Shown here in pieces: positions 52,791-61,854 of a stretch of DNA of 64,000 nt (position 1 is the stretch's first letter; every line of letters starts with the position of its first letter). Source of the stretch: Fluviicola sp. GTDB lineage: Bacteria; Bacteroidota; Bacteroidia; Flavobacteriales_D; Crocinitomicaceae. The notes beneath the pieces are model-generated. The model was given only the letters and a program-made list of their open reading frames with translations, did no database searches and was not told the origin of the DNA. The stretch covers positions 1-64,000 of the forward strand of contig NVXU02000043.1 of NCBI GenBank assembly GCA_002734065.2. The letters run 5' to 3'. The translations under genes were made by a program, and so were the position numbers.

Positions 52791-54385
52791 TATTTTGTCA
52801 AATATTTAATGCCGATGTTGAAGGTGCTTCCCAAGCCTGCGTTTCTGGACCTCCAGAAGTTGGTGTACAAAAATTCGAGGTTAAGATTGGACAATAACTG
52901 GTATTTAAACCCAAGACCCGAAGCTGTGTAATTCGATGGAATAACCCAGTCCGTTGCGGGAGAATTCTGGTCAATATTATTGGTCAATCGAGGGACATGC
53001 TGTGTCATTGCGTAAACAGTAATCTTGTTGGTTGGGAAGTAACTAAAAAACACATTCATCGGAATATCGAGCATGCCAATTTGATCTTTGTTAATTCTAA
53101 AACGGTACAAAAAGTCCAGTTCTGTAAACAACTGAAATTTGCGAAAATTCTTGGTGTAGAACAACTGATTCCACCAAGTAATTCTGTTCCAATCTGCCCA
53201 GAATAAATTCTGCTGAGAAGGACCGTTAAATCCTTCGGGGTGCTTAATTGTTGGTCCAGAAACGGTGCTTTGAATGGTGAAGTCGTTGACACCTTTGAAT
53301 GGTTGCCATTTTAAACGCAAACCCACCGAGGTCACTCCAAAACGCGTTGAATCATTGTTGGTATAGGCAAAAGCGTTGCGAATTCCGCCTGCTGTTGAGT
53401 CCGTTGATCTACCCGAAGAGCGCAAAGAGATGTCAAGACCGAGGTTGATTCGTTTGTTTTTGCTCACGCCCATCGTAATTTGAAACAAATGCGTCATAAA
53501 CGTGGTTCTGTAACCCGAAAAACTCTCTCCTTGCCAGTTCTGCTTGTTTTCGGTGTACATAGAATTGAATAAAGTCAGGTCGAACTTGCCTTTAGCAAGT
53601 AAACTTCCTGCGGTAAAAAGTTGTAAATCGACTTGATTATCTTCTAAGGGAATAAAATGACTAGGGAGGGAGTCGCTTACTGAAGCCACGTCATTCAAGG
53701 TCCAATCGTAGGGATAATACTTTATTTTATGGCTACCGTCAAAATCATTGACGCGATAATTGTTGATGTATTCAATGACCTCTTGTTTATTCTTTCCGAA
53801 GTCAGAACCGTACCATTCAAAAATTTGCGAAAGATAAACCGTCTTTTCAGCATCTTTTTGATAAACGAAGGCATCATCATTTAACGCTGCGACTGTTTGT
53901 TTGTCGAGTTGCTCGTGTAAATTCTCGGGCGTATAGGCATAATTCGCAATTGGTGGACAACTAACCGCACCACAAACAAGGACAAAATGCAACCTCGGAT
54001 CTTTGTAAACAGGTCGCAATAGTTTATTCTCAATGGCATCTAACGAGATTTTTTCTCCATTAAGAAGTTGCGTTTTATCGGTAAAAAATCCACCGTCATC
54101 TGAGGGAGAATTAAAAGGAATTTGTTGAGATACTTTTCTTATCACAAATAAGTTATACGCATTGATGAGATAGGCTTTTTTTTCTTCCTCAGACGGAGAA
54201 TAATTCGCTAAATGTTCTATCAATTTAGGAAGTCTTTCATCCGTTGAAGCGGCTATATAATCGACACGATTATTTTGGCAAGTAGTTGCGAAAAAAGTAT
54301 TTGCCTCTGTGAAAAAATCAAATTCAAGCTGAGAACGCACTGATAGTGAGAAGATTAATGCAAAAACAATAAAAATAAATTTCAT
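52790..54385 (-). CDS. DUF547 domain fused to an outer-membrane barrel
   Basis: A 531-residue exported protein (signal peptide ending near SVRSQ). Residues of about 28-215 are a DUF547 domain, with INAYNLFVIRKV and RLHFVLVCGAVSCPP as hallmarks. From about 235 a series of amphipathic strands (LFTAGSLLAKGKFDLTLF, INLGLDISLRSSG, VTSVGLRLKWQPF, LGFKYQLLSNLNLEFLYTNFW) looks like a beta-barrel ending FNIGIKYLTK. DUF547 has a papain-like/transglutaminase-like appearance but unknown activity. The fusion would place it inside or on the outer membrane. Confidence 0.75.
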   Translation of the reverse strand: MKFIFIVFALIFSLSVRSQLEFDFFTEANTFFATTCQNNRVDYIAASTDERLPKLIEHLANYSPSEEEKKAYLINAYNLFVIRKVSQQIPFNSPSDDGGFFTDKTQLLNGEKISLDAIENKLLRPVYKDPRLHFVLVCGAVSCPPIANYAYTPENLHEQLDKQTVAALNDDAFVYQKDAEKTVYLSQIFEWYGSDFGKNKQEVIEYINNYRVNDFDGSHKIKYYPYDWTLNDVASVSDSLPSHFIPLEDNQVDLQLFTAGSLLAKGKFDLTLFNSMYTENKQNWQGESFSGYRTTFMTHLFQITMGVSKNKRINLGLDISLRSSGRSTDSTAGGIRNAFAYTNNDSTRFGVTSVGLRLKWQPFKGVNDFTIQSTVSGPTIKHPEGFNGPSQQNLFWADWNRITWWNQLFYTKNFRKFQLFTELDFLYRFRINKDQIGMLDIPMNVFFSYFPTNKITVYAMTQHVPRLTNNIDQNSPATDWVIPSNYTASGLGFKYQLLSNLNLEFLYTNFWRSRNAGLGSTFNIGIKYLTK

Positions 54386-54430
54386 AAGACCTCTTGTTAA
54401 TTTAATAGGTTCGATTTCGTCGTTTAGTTC

Positions 54431-55780
54431 TTACGACTTACTCGGAAAGAAAATAGTAAACATTGTTCCTTTACCGACAACACTCTTTACTTTAATGATT
54501 GCTTTGTGTTCAGAAAGAATTTTTTTCACGTAATACAAACCAAGACCAAAACCTTTTACATCGTGTAAATTTCCAGTTGGAACACGGTAGAATTTATCAA
54601 AAATAAATTTCAAATTCTCACGCTTAATTCCGATGCCATTGTCTTCAACACTTATTGTAAAACCCTTGCTCGATGATTCTGTCATAATTGTAATAACGGA
54701 AGAATCTTGACAATATTTAGTGGCATTATCGACCAGGTTGTAAATTACATTGGTTATGTGAATAGGGTCAACGTATATCATGGGGTTATCAGCATTCAAA
54801 TTTAGATTAATTTCAACCTTTTTATCCGCTGGGTTAAATTCAATGCTGTCTTTTACCTCGTTGAGTAACTCGTGTACATTGAACGTTTCTTTTTTAAGGC
54901 TAATTTCTTGCTTGTCGAGTTTTGCCACATTGAGAACACGTTCCACTTGATTTTCTAATCGTTTATTCTCTTTAAAAATAAGACTTGCGTATTTTTTTAT
55001 TTTTTCTTTGTCATCATCCTCTTTTGCACGCAATATCATTTCAGAAGAAAGCCCAATGGTAGATATTGGCGTTTTCAATTCATGCGTCATGTTATTAATG
55101 AAATCTGTTTTTATTTCTGACAACTTTTTCTGCTTAAAAATAACAGATACGGTGTAGCCAAAAAAGAGCAAAACAAGAACAACAATGGCACTCAAGTATA
55201 GATAGGGAGAATAGGATTGCGTTTCGATTTCGGTCTTTGCATCATTGTCAACCCCGGGGAAATAAACGGTGAAATAGTGTCCATCTTTCTTCCATTTCTG
55301 TATTTCAGAGCTCATTCCGTTCAGCGTATCGACATCGTGAAAGGCTTGGGAATCTTCTGCAAATTGAATGAGGTTGCCATAGACAATAGAGTCTGTAAAA
55401 CAGTCGTAAATGCCATATTGGAAGTTTTGATGCACATTTTGAGCGTAAAACTCTCTTTTTAGAAGGTTTTCGAGGTAAAAAGGATGTAATTCTTCGTTGA
55501 TATCCACAGAAAAGTAATTGGCTTCCACTTGTTTTACGGCACCAAATAAGTCAGAGCTGTCTCGTGTTAATTCTGAAATTTCTTCAAGAACATTACGCAA
55601 AGCAATATTAACGTGTTCTTCAAAATGAACAACATTGAGGCTGTCTTCTCTTGCTTGAATGGCTAATGTTGTCTCATGCAGTGAAGTCGTGCTTTTTATC
55701 CAGAATATCTGCACAATCAAAATACTGAGCACAGAAAGTATCCCAAGGATAATCACAGCATTGATTGTTCTTCTATTCAT
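54431..55780 (-). CDS. Membrane sensor histidine kinase
   Basis: A 449-residue kinase with membrane helices at about 8-28 and 193-215 enclosing a roughly 165-residue outer sensor region, a HisKA domain with MTHELKTPIS (His233), and an HATPase domain with IYNLVDNATKY, EDNGIGI and GFGLGLYYV. No response regulator gene adjoins it in this window. It is upstream of the DUF547/Omp85/lipoprotein genes on the same strand (45-base gap), suggesting it monitors the envelope function they serve. Confidence 0.92.
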   Translation of the reverse strand: MNRRTINAVIILGILSVLSILIVQIFWIKSTTSLHETTLAIQAREDSLNVVHFEEHVNIALRNVLEEISELTRDSSDLFGAVKQVEANYFSVDINEELHPFYLENLLKREFYAQNVHQNFQYGIYDCFTDSIVYGNLIQFAEDSQAFHDVDTLNGMSSEIQKWKKDGHYFTVYFPGVDNDAKTEIETQSYSPYLYLSAIVVLVLLFFGYTVSVIFKQKKLSEIKTDFINNMTHELKTPISTIGLSSEMILRAKEDDDKEKIKKYASLIFKENKRLENQVERVLNVAKLDKQEISLKKETFNVHELLNEVKDSIEFNPADKKVEINLNLNADNPMIYVDPIHITNVIYNLVDNATKYCQDSSVITIMTESSSKGFTISVEDNGIGIKRENLKFIFDKFYRVPTGNLHDVKGFGLGLYYVKKILSEHKAIIKVKSVVGKGTMFTIFFPSKS

Positions 55781-55870
55781 GATGTAAATATAGGGTTTAA
55801 AAAAATGAAAAATTAAGAATTAAGAATGAAAAAATGAGATTCTCGATTTTGAGGAACTAGTATTAAATGT

Positions 55871-55931
55871 CTGCTTCTTCCCCCTTTGGAGGAGAAAAAG
55901 CGAAAGCTTTTGATGACTAGGGGGAGGATTT
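55871..55931. repeat. Intergenic hairpin-type repeat
   Basis: TCCCCCT (55879-55885) and AGGGGGA (55919-55925) form an inverted repeat; an AAGC/GCTT stem lies between. It sits in the 55781-56034 gap between kinase and reductase genes. The gap otherwise shows nothing I can name. Confidence 0.4.
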
Positions 55932-56034
55932 AGTATTCTAAATGTTTAAAAAGAACCAACACTTAATGTCTCAGAGCACCTCTCGCAGGTCAATTAAATC
56001 AATGCTTTCGAGAGTTTGCAAAGAAAAAAAACTC

Positions 56035-57045
56035 CTAAAACCCTGTCACTCCATTAACGGTCGTGTATTTTAAAACGTTCTTTTTTTCTGGGTGAATTCT
56101 CGCAAAAGCAGACTGAACAGCCAAAGTTCCTTCGTGAAAACCGCAAAGAATCAATTTCAACTTATTTTCATAAATGTTGATATCACCAACAGCATAAATT
56201 CCGGGGATATTGGTTGAATAATCAAGCGTGTCAACTTTGATGGCATTTTTTTCGATTTCTAAATCCCATTCTCCAATAGGACCAAGACTTGGTTTTAATC
56301 CAAAAAGAGGAATAAAATGATCGGTTTCTTTGATGAATTCGCCGTCTCTTTTGTGCTTTATGGTTAGGCTTTCTAATTTATCAGAACCATTGATTCCTTT
56401 CACTTCTGCTTCGGTAATCAAGTTGATTTTCCCTGTTTCAGCGAGGTCAATTACCTTCTGCACAGAATCTAAATGCCCTCTAAAAGAGGCACTTCTGTGA
56501 ACCAATGTAACCTCACTTGCAATGTTTTTTTCTGTTAAGAAAATGGCCCAATCTAAGGCTGAATCTCCACCGCCAGCGATTACGCAACGCTTATTTCTAT
56601 ACATTTCAGGGTCTTTGATGATGTATTCGACACCTTTATCTTCATAAAAGTCAAGGTTCTCAATCGGTGGTTTACGAGGTTCAAAAACACCAAGCCCACC
56701 AGCAATCATAATGATTGGTGCTTCGTGTTTTGTTCCTTTAATGGTTGTAACAATAAAAGTATCATCCTCCGTTTTGTCTATTTTAACTGCTGCTTCTCCC
56801 AAAGTAAATCCAGGTTTGAAAGGCTTGATTTGCGTCATTAAGTTATCCACCAATTCTCCCGCCAAAATAGAGGGGAATCCAGGGATGTCGTAAATCGGTT
56901 TCTTTGGGTAAATTTCCGAACATTGACCGCCAGGTTGAGGCAAAGAGTCAATCAAATGGCATTTTAGTTTTAACAATCCTGCCTCGAACACGGTAAAAAG
57001 GCCAACAGGACCTGCTCCGATGATAATTATATCTGTTTTAATCAT
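56035..57045 (-). CDS. Thioredoxin reductase-like ferredoxin-NADP reductase
   Basis: A 336-residue flavoprotein of the TrxR-like ferredoxin-NADP+ reductase group (YumC type). FAD binding is shown by GAGPVGLF at about 10-17, NADPH binding by IAGGGDSALDWA near 158-169, and a second FAD segment by GIYAVGDI near 288-295. The redox CxxC of thioredoxin reductase is absent, which separates it from TrxB. It passes electrons between NADPH and ferredoxin or flavodoxin. Monocistronic on the minus strand. Confidence 0.92.
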   Translation of the reverse strand: MIKTDIIIIGAGPVGLFTVFEAGLLKLKCHLIDSLPQPGGQCSEIYPKKPIYDIPGFPSILAGELVDNLMTQIKPFKPGFTLGEAAVKIDKTEDDTFIVTTIKGTKHEAPIIMIAGGLGVFEPRKPPIENLDFYEDKGVEYIIKDPEMYRNKRCVIAGGGDSALDWAIFLTEKNIASEVTLVHRSASFRGHLDSVQKVIDLAETGKINLITEAEVKGINGSDKLESLTIKHKRDGEFIKETDHFIPLFGLKPSLGPIGEWDLEIEKNAIKVDTLDYSTNIPGIYAVGDINIYENKLKLILCGFHEGTLAVQSAFARIHPEKKNVLKYTTVNGVTGF

Positions 57046-57142
57046 TGTTTTCTTTTGAAAGACGCAAAATTAACCAAAATTGTGGTGCAAATAGTTGATT
57101 GTTATCATAAAGTTAGAGGAGCATGTAAAGAAGATAAAAGTT

Positions 57143-57799
57143 TTATCCTTTAGAATAATTCATCGTAAAATAACTTCCATCCGACTCTGTGAATTTTTGG
57201 TAATACAGAAGGCCTGATAAAGTTAACTTTTCAAGGACTTTGTATTGCAAAGATTTTACTCTTACTCCCCAAGCATAAGCATTGACGCTTAATTTGGACT
57301 CCAATGTTTGATTTTTTACGTTAACAGTTAGTTTTCTATCGTAAAATTTAAGGTTACTTTTTGACCCGAAAAAATTTAGCGCGCCAGAATCAAATGTAAT
57401 CTGTATGGCAACATCATTTAACTTGTCTAGCTTGTAAAGCTTATCAAACGTGCTCGATTTCACCGTAACTCCCGTCTTTTTCGATTTTGGTTTTGAAAAA
57501 GAGAAAACGAGGACCAAAACGGAGGATTCATTCGGTTTGCATTTATAGGTTGTAGAATACTTGTCTGTCGATTTGCCATTCTCGTCAAACATTTCTGCAG
57601 TAATTACAAGCTGATACCGAGAGCCTTCTTTACTAAGTTTCCCAACCTTAAAAACTTGCTTGTTGATTAGTTTTTTATTCTTGTCAAAGCTTTTTCTCGT
57701 GATTGTTCTTCCAGAAAGTTGTTCAATTAACATTTCTTTCTGAGCAGTTGTAGAAAATGAGAACAGCATCACAAAAAATATGGAAAGAAGTCTAATCAT
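57143..57799 (-). CDS. Secreted protein of unknown function
   Basis: A 218-residue exported protein (signal peptide ending near TTAQ, residue 19). It is basic and strand-rich, with repeated short segments such as KQVFKVGKLSKEGSRYQLV and VLVLVFSFSKPKSKKTGVTV, suggesting a beta-sandwich. No family recognised. It is flanked by the reductase and the methyltransferase, each separately spaced. Confidence 0.65.
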   Translation of the reverse strand: MIRLLSIFFVMLFSFSTTAQKEMLIEQLSGRTITRKSFDKNKKLINKQVFKVGKLSKEGSRYQLVITAEMFDENGKSTDKYSTTYKCKPNESSVLVLVFSFSKPKSKKTGVTVKSSTFDKLYKLDKLNDVAIQITFDSGALNFFGSKSNLKFYDRKLTVNVKNQTLESKLSVNAYAWGVRVKSLQYKVLEKLTLSGLLYYQKFTESDGSYFTMNYSKG

Positions 57800-57885
57800 T
57801 AGTTAAATGTAGTTGTTTTTAGTGAGAAATGCCACTTTTAAGGATGAGTCAATTCCAAAGAATGCCTAATTTGCGTATTCGTGGC

Positions 57886-58422
57886 TTATCTCAACTCCAA
57901 CATTCTCACAAACTCCCACATCACAATCCCCGCACATACAGAAACATTCAAGCTATGCTTGGTGCCAAATTGTGGAATTTCGATGATATAATCAGATACA
58001 TCAATGACATCTTGATCTACGCCATTGACTTCGTTGCCAAACACAAGCGCGTATTTTTCCTTGGGAAAGTCCGAAACATCTTGCAAGAAGGTTGTTTTTT
58101 CTGTTTGTTCTATCGAGCAAATTTTAATTCCTTTCTTCTTTAATTCATTGACTAAATCAATGGTTGATTCTCGATGTTCCCATGACATTGATTCAGTTGC
58201 ACCCAAAGCCGTTTTCTGAATTTCTCGATGCGGAGGTGTTGCCGTTATTCCACACAAATAAATCTTTTCAACATTGAAAGAATCACAGGTTCTGAAGAAA
58301 GCTCCAACGTTGGTTAAGCTCCTAAGATCGTTAAGAATGACAATAATTGGAAACTTTTTTTGCTCCTTAAATTCTTCTTCGGAAACTCGATCCAACTCCC
58401 ATAATTTTAGTTTTTTATTCAT
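57886..58422 (-). CDS. SpoU/TrmH-type RNA 2'-O-methyltransferase
   Basis: A 178-residue SPOUT methyltransferase. The three family motifs are clear: NDLRSLTNVGAFFRTCDSF (motif 1, about 31-49), ALVFGNEVNGVDQDVI (motif 2, about 129-144) and IPQFGTKHSLNVSVCAGIVMWEF (motif 3, with the first residues at 149). Its short length without an extra RNA-binding domain resembles the small tRNA/rRNA methylases. The exact RNA target cannot be told. It is divergent from mutS with 86 bases between. Confidence 0.88.
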   Translation of the reverse strand: MNKKLKLWELDRVSEEEFKEQKKFPIIVILNDLRSLTNVGAFFRTCDSFNVEKIYLCGITATPPHREIQKTALGATESMSWEHRESTIDLVNELKKKGIKICSIEQTEKTTFLQDVSDFPKEKYALVFGNEVNGVDQDVIDVSDYIIEIPQFGTKHSLNVSVCAGIVMWEFVRMLELR

Positions 58423-58508
58423 AATGTGGATAACAAGTGGCGTTAATATTTTGCAAAATCGCTAATCGCCGTTACATTTACACTGCAAAAATTAAAAAAT
58501 CAATCGAC

Positions 58509-61145
58509 TTGGCGAAGACATCTAGCAAAAAAGTGATAAAAGAGACCCCTCTGATGAAGCAATACAATCAGATTAAGGCTCGGCATCCTCAAGCCTTGCT
58601 GCTTTTTCGCGTGGGAGATTTTTATGAAACCTTTGGAGCGGATGCCATCGTTGCATCCAAAATTTTGGGCATTGTCTTGACCAAAAGAGGAAACGGAGCA
58701 GCAGGTCCGATAGAATTGGCGGGTTTTCCGCATCATTCTCTCGATACATATTTGCCAAAATTAGTTCGTGCAGGACAGCGAGTTGCAATTTGCGACCAGT
58801 TGGAAGATCCTAAAATGACCAAAACAATCGTTAAAAGAGGAGTTACGGAATTAGTAACGCCAGGAGTTTCTTTCAATGACCAAGTTTTAGATCAGAAAAA
58901 GAACAATTTTTTATGCGCCGTTCATTTTGAAAAGGAACTCATCGGAATTTCTTTCTTGGATGTTTCTACGGGAGAGTTTTTGGTGGCACAAGGTAATAAA
59001 GAATACATTGAGAAGTTGATTCAAGGTTTTGAACCGACAGAAATAATTTACAACAAACGCCATTCAAAAGACTACGACGAAGCCTTTGGAAATAAGTATT
59101 ATTCTTTCAGAATTGAAGATTGGGTTTTTACCGAAGACTATGCCATGGAAAGTCTCAATAAACAATTTGGCACCAAATCTTTGAAGGGTTTTGGCATCAG
59201 TTCTTTGGAGGCAGGTATAATTTCTGCAGGAGCAGCGATTCATTACTTATCTGAAAATCAACACGATAGACTTGGGCATATTACCGCAATTTCGAGGATA
59301 GAAGAAGAAAAGTACGTTTGGCTGGATCGTTTTACAATTCGCAACCTCGAATTAATCAGTTCTCCGCACGAGAATGCAACGACCTTAATTCAAGTCATTG
59401 ACAACACCAAAACCCCTATGGGAGGACGGATGATGAAGCGTTGGTTGGTGCTTCCGCTCAAAGATTTAAAACCGATTCAAGATCGTTTGGATGCGGTGGA
59501 ATCATTCTATAACAATGACACCATTGTTTTTGAATTGGGAGAACGTTTAAAGCAGATTCACGATTTAGAACGACTGATTTCGAAGGTTGCCGTTGGGAAA
59601 GTGAACCCAAAAGAAGTGATTGCTCTGAAAAGAACTTTATTGCAGTTGCAACCAATTAAAGATTTGATTTCTGCAGAGAATACTGAAGTTCTCAAAAGCA
59701 TTGCAGACAGAATCAACCCTTGTGAGAAGTTGCTCGAAATCATTGACACGACCTTGCAAGAGGACCCTGTTTTACATATCGGCAAAGGAAAAGTGATTGC
59801 CGATGGATTCAATAAGGAACTGGATGAGTTGCGTGCGATTTCATTCTCCGGAAAAGATTATTTGGCGCAATTGCAAAAGAGAGAAAGCGAGAGAACGGGC
59901 ATTCCAAGTCTAAAAGTGGCGTTTAATAATGTGTTTGGTTACTATTTAGAAGTGAGAAATACGCACAGGGATAAAGTTCCGGAAGAATGGATGCGCAAGC
60001 AAACCTTGGTCAATGCAGAACGTTACATTACCGAAGAATTAAAAGAATACGAAGCCAAAATTTTGGGTGCAGAGGAGAAAATCGTTGCGATTGAGTCTCG
60101 TTTGTATCAAGATTTGGTTTTTACCATGGCAGATTACATTCAGCCTATACAATTGAATGCGTTTTTGATTTCACAGTTGGACTGTTTTCTGTCTTTCTCA
60201 GAAGTCGCAAAAGCCAACGATTATTGCAAGCCAGAAATCAATGAAGGATTTGCGATCGACATTAAAGCAGGTCGCCATCCTGTGATTGAAATGCAAATGA
60301 AAACGGGCGAAGAATACATTAGCAACGACGTGTATTTGGACAATGATTCGCAACAAATCATGATGATTACAGGTCCAAATATGTCGGGTAAAAGTGCTTT
60401 ACTTCGCCAAACAGCATTGATTTCTTTAATGGCGCAGATAGGGAGTTTTGTTCCCGCTCATTCTGCAAAATTAGGTCTGGTTGACAAAGTTTTCACCCGT
60501 GTTGGAGCTTCGGATAATATTTCTTCTGGAGAATCAACCTTCATGGTTGAGATGAATGAGACGTCAAGTATTTTGAACAATTTATCAAACCGATCTTTAA
60601 TTCTCCTCGATGAAATAGGCAGAGGCACAAGCACTTACGACGGAATTTCTATTGCTTGGGCAATTGCAGAATACATTCACGAACACCCAAAAATGAAGGG
60701 CAAAACTTTATTTGCTACGCATTACCACGAGTTGAATGAGATGACCAATCGTTTTTCTCGCATCAAAAATTTCAACGTTTCTGTTAAAGAAGTGGGCAAG
60801 AAAATTCTCTTTCTTCGCAAATTAGTTGCGGGAGGAAGTGAACATTCTTTCGGTATTCACGTGGCAAGATTGGCAGGGATGCCACAGCAAGTTTTACAAA
60901 GAGCAGAGAGTATGTTGGTGCAGTTAGAATCTTCTCATGAGTTGACGGAATCGAAAGGTAATTCAACGAAGAAAAAGAAATCTCCTTCTCCCGATTTAGA
61001 GGATATGCAATTGAGTTTCTTCCAGTTAAACGATCCCGTTTTGGAGAATATCAGAGAAGAATTGGTGAGCATCGACATCAATACGCTGACACCTGTTGAG
61101 GCCTTGATGAAGCTCAACGAAATAAAAAAACTCACTGGAGGTTAA
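58509..61145 (+). CDS. mutS: DNA mismatch repair protein MutS
   Basis: An 878-residue MutS. The mismatch-reading motif FYETFG is near residues 38-43, followed by connector, lever and clamp domains. The ATPase has Walker [10 protein letters not shown] near 620-628, the ST motif GESTFMVEM, Walker [16 protein letters not shown] and FATHYHEL; a C-terminal tail holds the dimer helix. TTG at 58509 ([17 protein letters not shown]) is favoured; an ATG at 58437 would add an unusual N-terminus and overlap the promoter region, and an ATG at 58554 is also possible. It finds base mismatches after replication. Confidence 0.95.
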   Translation: MAKTSSKKVIKETPLMKQYNQIKARHPQALLLFRVGDFYETFGADAIVASKILGIVLTKRGNGAAGPIELAGFPHHSLDTYLPKLVRAGQRVAICDQLEDPKMTKTIVKRGVTELVTPGVSFNDQVLDQKKNNFLCAVHFEKELIGISFLDVSTGEFLVAQGNKEYIEKLIQGFEPTEIIYNKRHSKDYDEAFGNKYYSFRIEDWVFTEDYAMESLNKQFGTKSLKGFGISSLEAGIISAGAAIHYLSENQHDRLGHITAISRIEEEKYVWLDRFTIRNLELISSPHENATTLIQVIDNTKTPMGGRMMKRWLVLPLKDLKPIQDRLDAVESFYNNDTIVFELGERLKQIHDLERLISKVAVGKVNPKEVIALKRTLLQLQPIKDLISAENTEVLKSIADRINPCEKLLEIIDTTLQEDPVLHIGKGKVIADGFNKELDELRAISFSGKDYLAQLQKRESERTGIPSLKVAFNNVFGYYLEVRNTHRDKVPEEWMRKQTLVNAERYITEELKEYEAKILGAEEKIVAIESRLYQDLVFTMADYIQPIQLNAFLISQLDCFLSFSEVAKANDYCKPEINEGFAIDIKAGRHPVIEMQMKTGEEYISNDVYLDNDSQQIMMITGPNMSGKSALLRQTALISLMAQIGSFVPAHSAKLGLVDKVFTRVGASDNISSGESTFMVEMNETSSILNNLSNRSLILLDEIGRGTSTYDGISIAWAIAEYIHEHPKMKGKTLFATHYHELNEMTNRFSRIKNFNVSVKEVGKKILFLRKLVAGGSEHSFGIHVARLAGMPQQVLQRAESMLVQLESSHELTESKGNSTKKKKSPSPDLEDMQLSFFQLNDPVLENIREELVSIDINTLTPVEALMKLNEIKKLTGG

Positions 61146-61162
61146 TTTTTTCGATTTCTGTG

Positions 61163-61192
61163 TTTGTATTTTAGAAATACTTGCTACATTTG
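61163..61192 (+). promoter_or_regulatory. Promoter of the tRNA-Gly/tRNA-Leu transcript
   Basis: TTTG (61163-61166), 18 bases, TACATTTG (61185-61192): a full consensus promoter. Transcription would start near 61199, giving a leader of about 120 bases before tRNA-Gly. Confidence 0.7.
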
Positions 61193-61229
61193 TCGCCCGT
61201 TGCAAAACGATGCAGCGTATTTGAAATAC

Positions 61230-61243
61230 AAGCGAGAGTAGCT
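61230..61243 (+). repeat. Partial copy of the tRNA-Gly 5' end
   Basis: AAGCGAGAGTAGCT here equals 61320-61333 (the tRNA-Gly start plus two preceding bases), 90 bases upstream. The following sequence does not fold as a tRNA, so it is a remnant or a chance duplicate. Confidence 0.5.
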
Positions 61244-61321
61244 TCCCGATGAAGATTCGTTCCTTACGGACTCATCTAATTAGGGACAGGCGCTTCGCAG
61301 TAAGTTATTGGTAATATATAA

Positions 61322-61394
61322 GCGAGAGTAGCTCAGTTGATAGAGCGCCACCTTGCCAAGGTGGAGGTCGCGGGTTTGAGCCCCGTCTCCCGCT
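61322..61394 (+). tRNA. tRNA-Gly(GCC)
   Basis: A 73-base cloverleaf with anticodon arm CCACC-TTGCCAA-GGTGG (anticodon GCC) and a T-arm GCGGG-TTTGAGC-CCCGT. The acceptor GCGAGAG/CTCCCGC has an A4-C69 mismatch. The invariant G19-C56 tertiary contact is replaced by A19 (D-loop AGTTGATA) and T56, a matched pair. CCA is not encoded. The T-loop/D-loop change is compensatory, so the gene may well work. Confidence 0.85.
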
Positions 61395-61462
61395 CATTTA
61401 GCATAATTATTTGCTTAATAATTAAAAATACTACCTTATTTATTCAGTCCGAATAAATAGAT

Positions 61463-61546
61463 GCTCGAGTGGTGGAATTGGTAGACACGCCGGACTTAAA
61501 ATCCTGTGCTCTTCGGGGTGTGCGGGTTCAAGTCCCGCCTCGAGTA
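61463..61546 (+). tRNA. tRNA-Leu(UAA)
   Basis: An 84-base class II tRNA: acceptor GCTCGAG/CTCGAGT, anticodon stem GGA-CTTAAAA-TCC region with anticodon TAA, a long variable arm closed by CTTCGG, T-arm GCGGG-TTCAAGT-CCCGC and discriminator A. It follows tRNA-Gly by 68 bases and shares its transcript. Confidence 0.93.
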
Positions 61547-61551
61547 CTAAG

Positions 61552-61583
61552 AGCCTTGTAACGTTGAGTTGCAAGGCTTTTTT
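61552..61583 (+). terminator. Terminator after tRNA-Leu
   Basis: AGCCTTG (61552-61558) pairs with CAAGGCT (61572-61578), followed by T residues to 61583. It ends the two-tRNA transcript. The rest of the gap to 61780 shows nothing recognisable. Confidence 0.75.
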
Positions 61584-61780
61584 GATTCTTATTTGCTATA
61601 ACTTTTTAGTAAATTAAAAGTATATTACTGCATTTTTTTTGAATATTTGAAGCCTTTTTTCAAACTGAGTTTTGTATTAAGATCACTTAATTCTCATGAA
61701 TCAGTCAGTATGCAATAGATTTACGGAGGTAGGTTTTATCCATTTCACTATTTAGAATGAATCTAAACAAGACTCAAAAC

Positions 61781-61794
61781 ATGACCTAAGTCAT
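61781..61794. promoter_or_regulatory. CRP/FNR-like palindrome upstream of hupSL
   Basis: ATGAC-CTAA-GTCAT is a perfect inverted repeat of 5-bp arms with a 4-base spacer, the size and spacing of CRP/FNR-family sites. It lies about 60 bases before the hydrogenase start and close to a candidate -7 region (TAACTTG at about 61804). Confidence 0.45.
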
Positions 61795-61854
61795 AAAAAA
61801 TTCTAACTTGTGCAACGAAACTTATAAAAAGTAAACTAATTTAAATCAAAATCT

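Noticed and set aside
58437-58508. Longer MutS N-terminus from ATG 58437
   Set aside because: The extra residues do not resemble MutS, and the stretch includes the likely promoter between the divergent genes.
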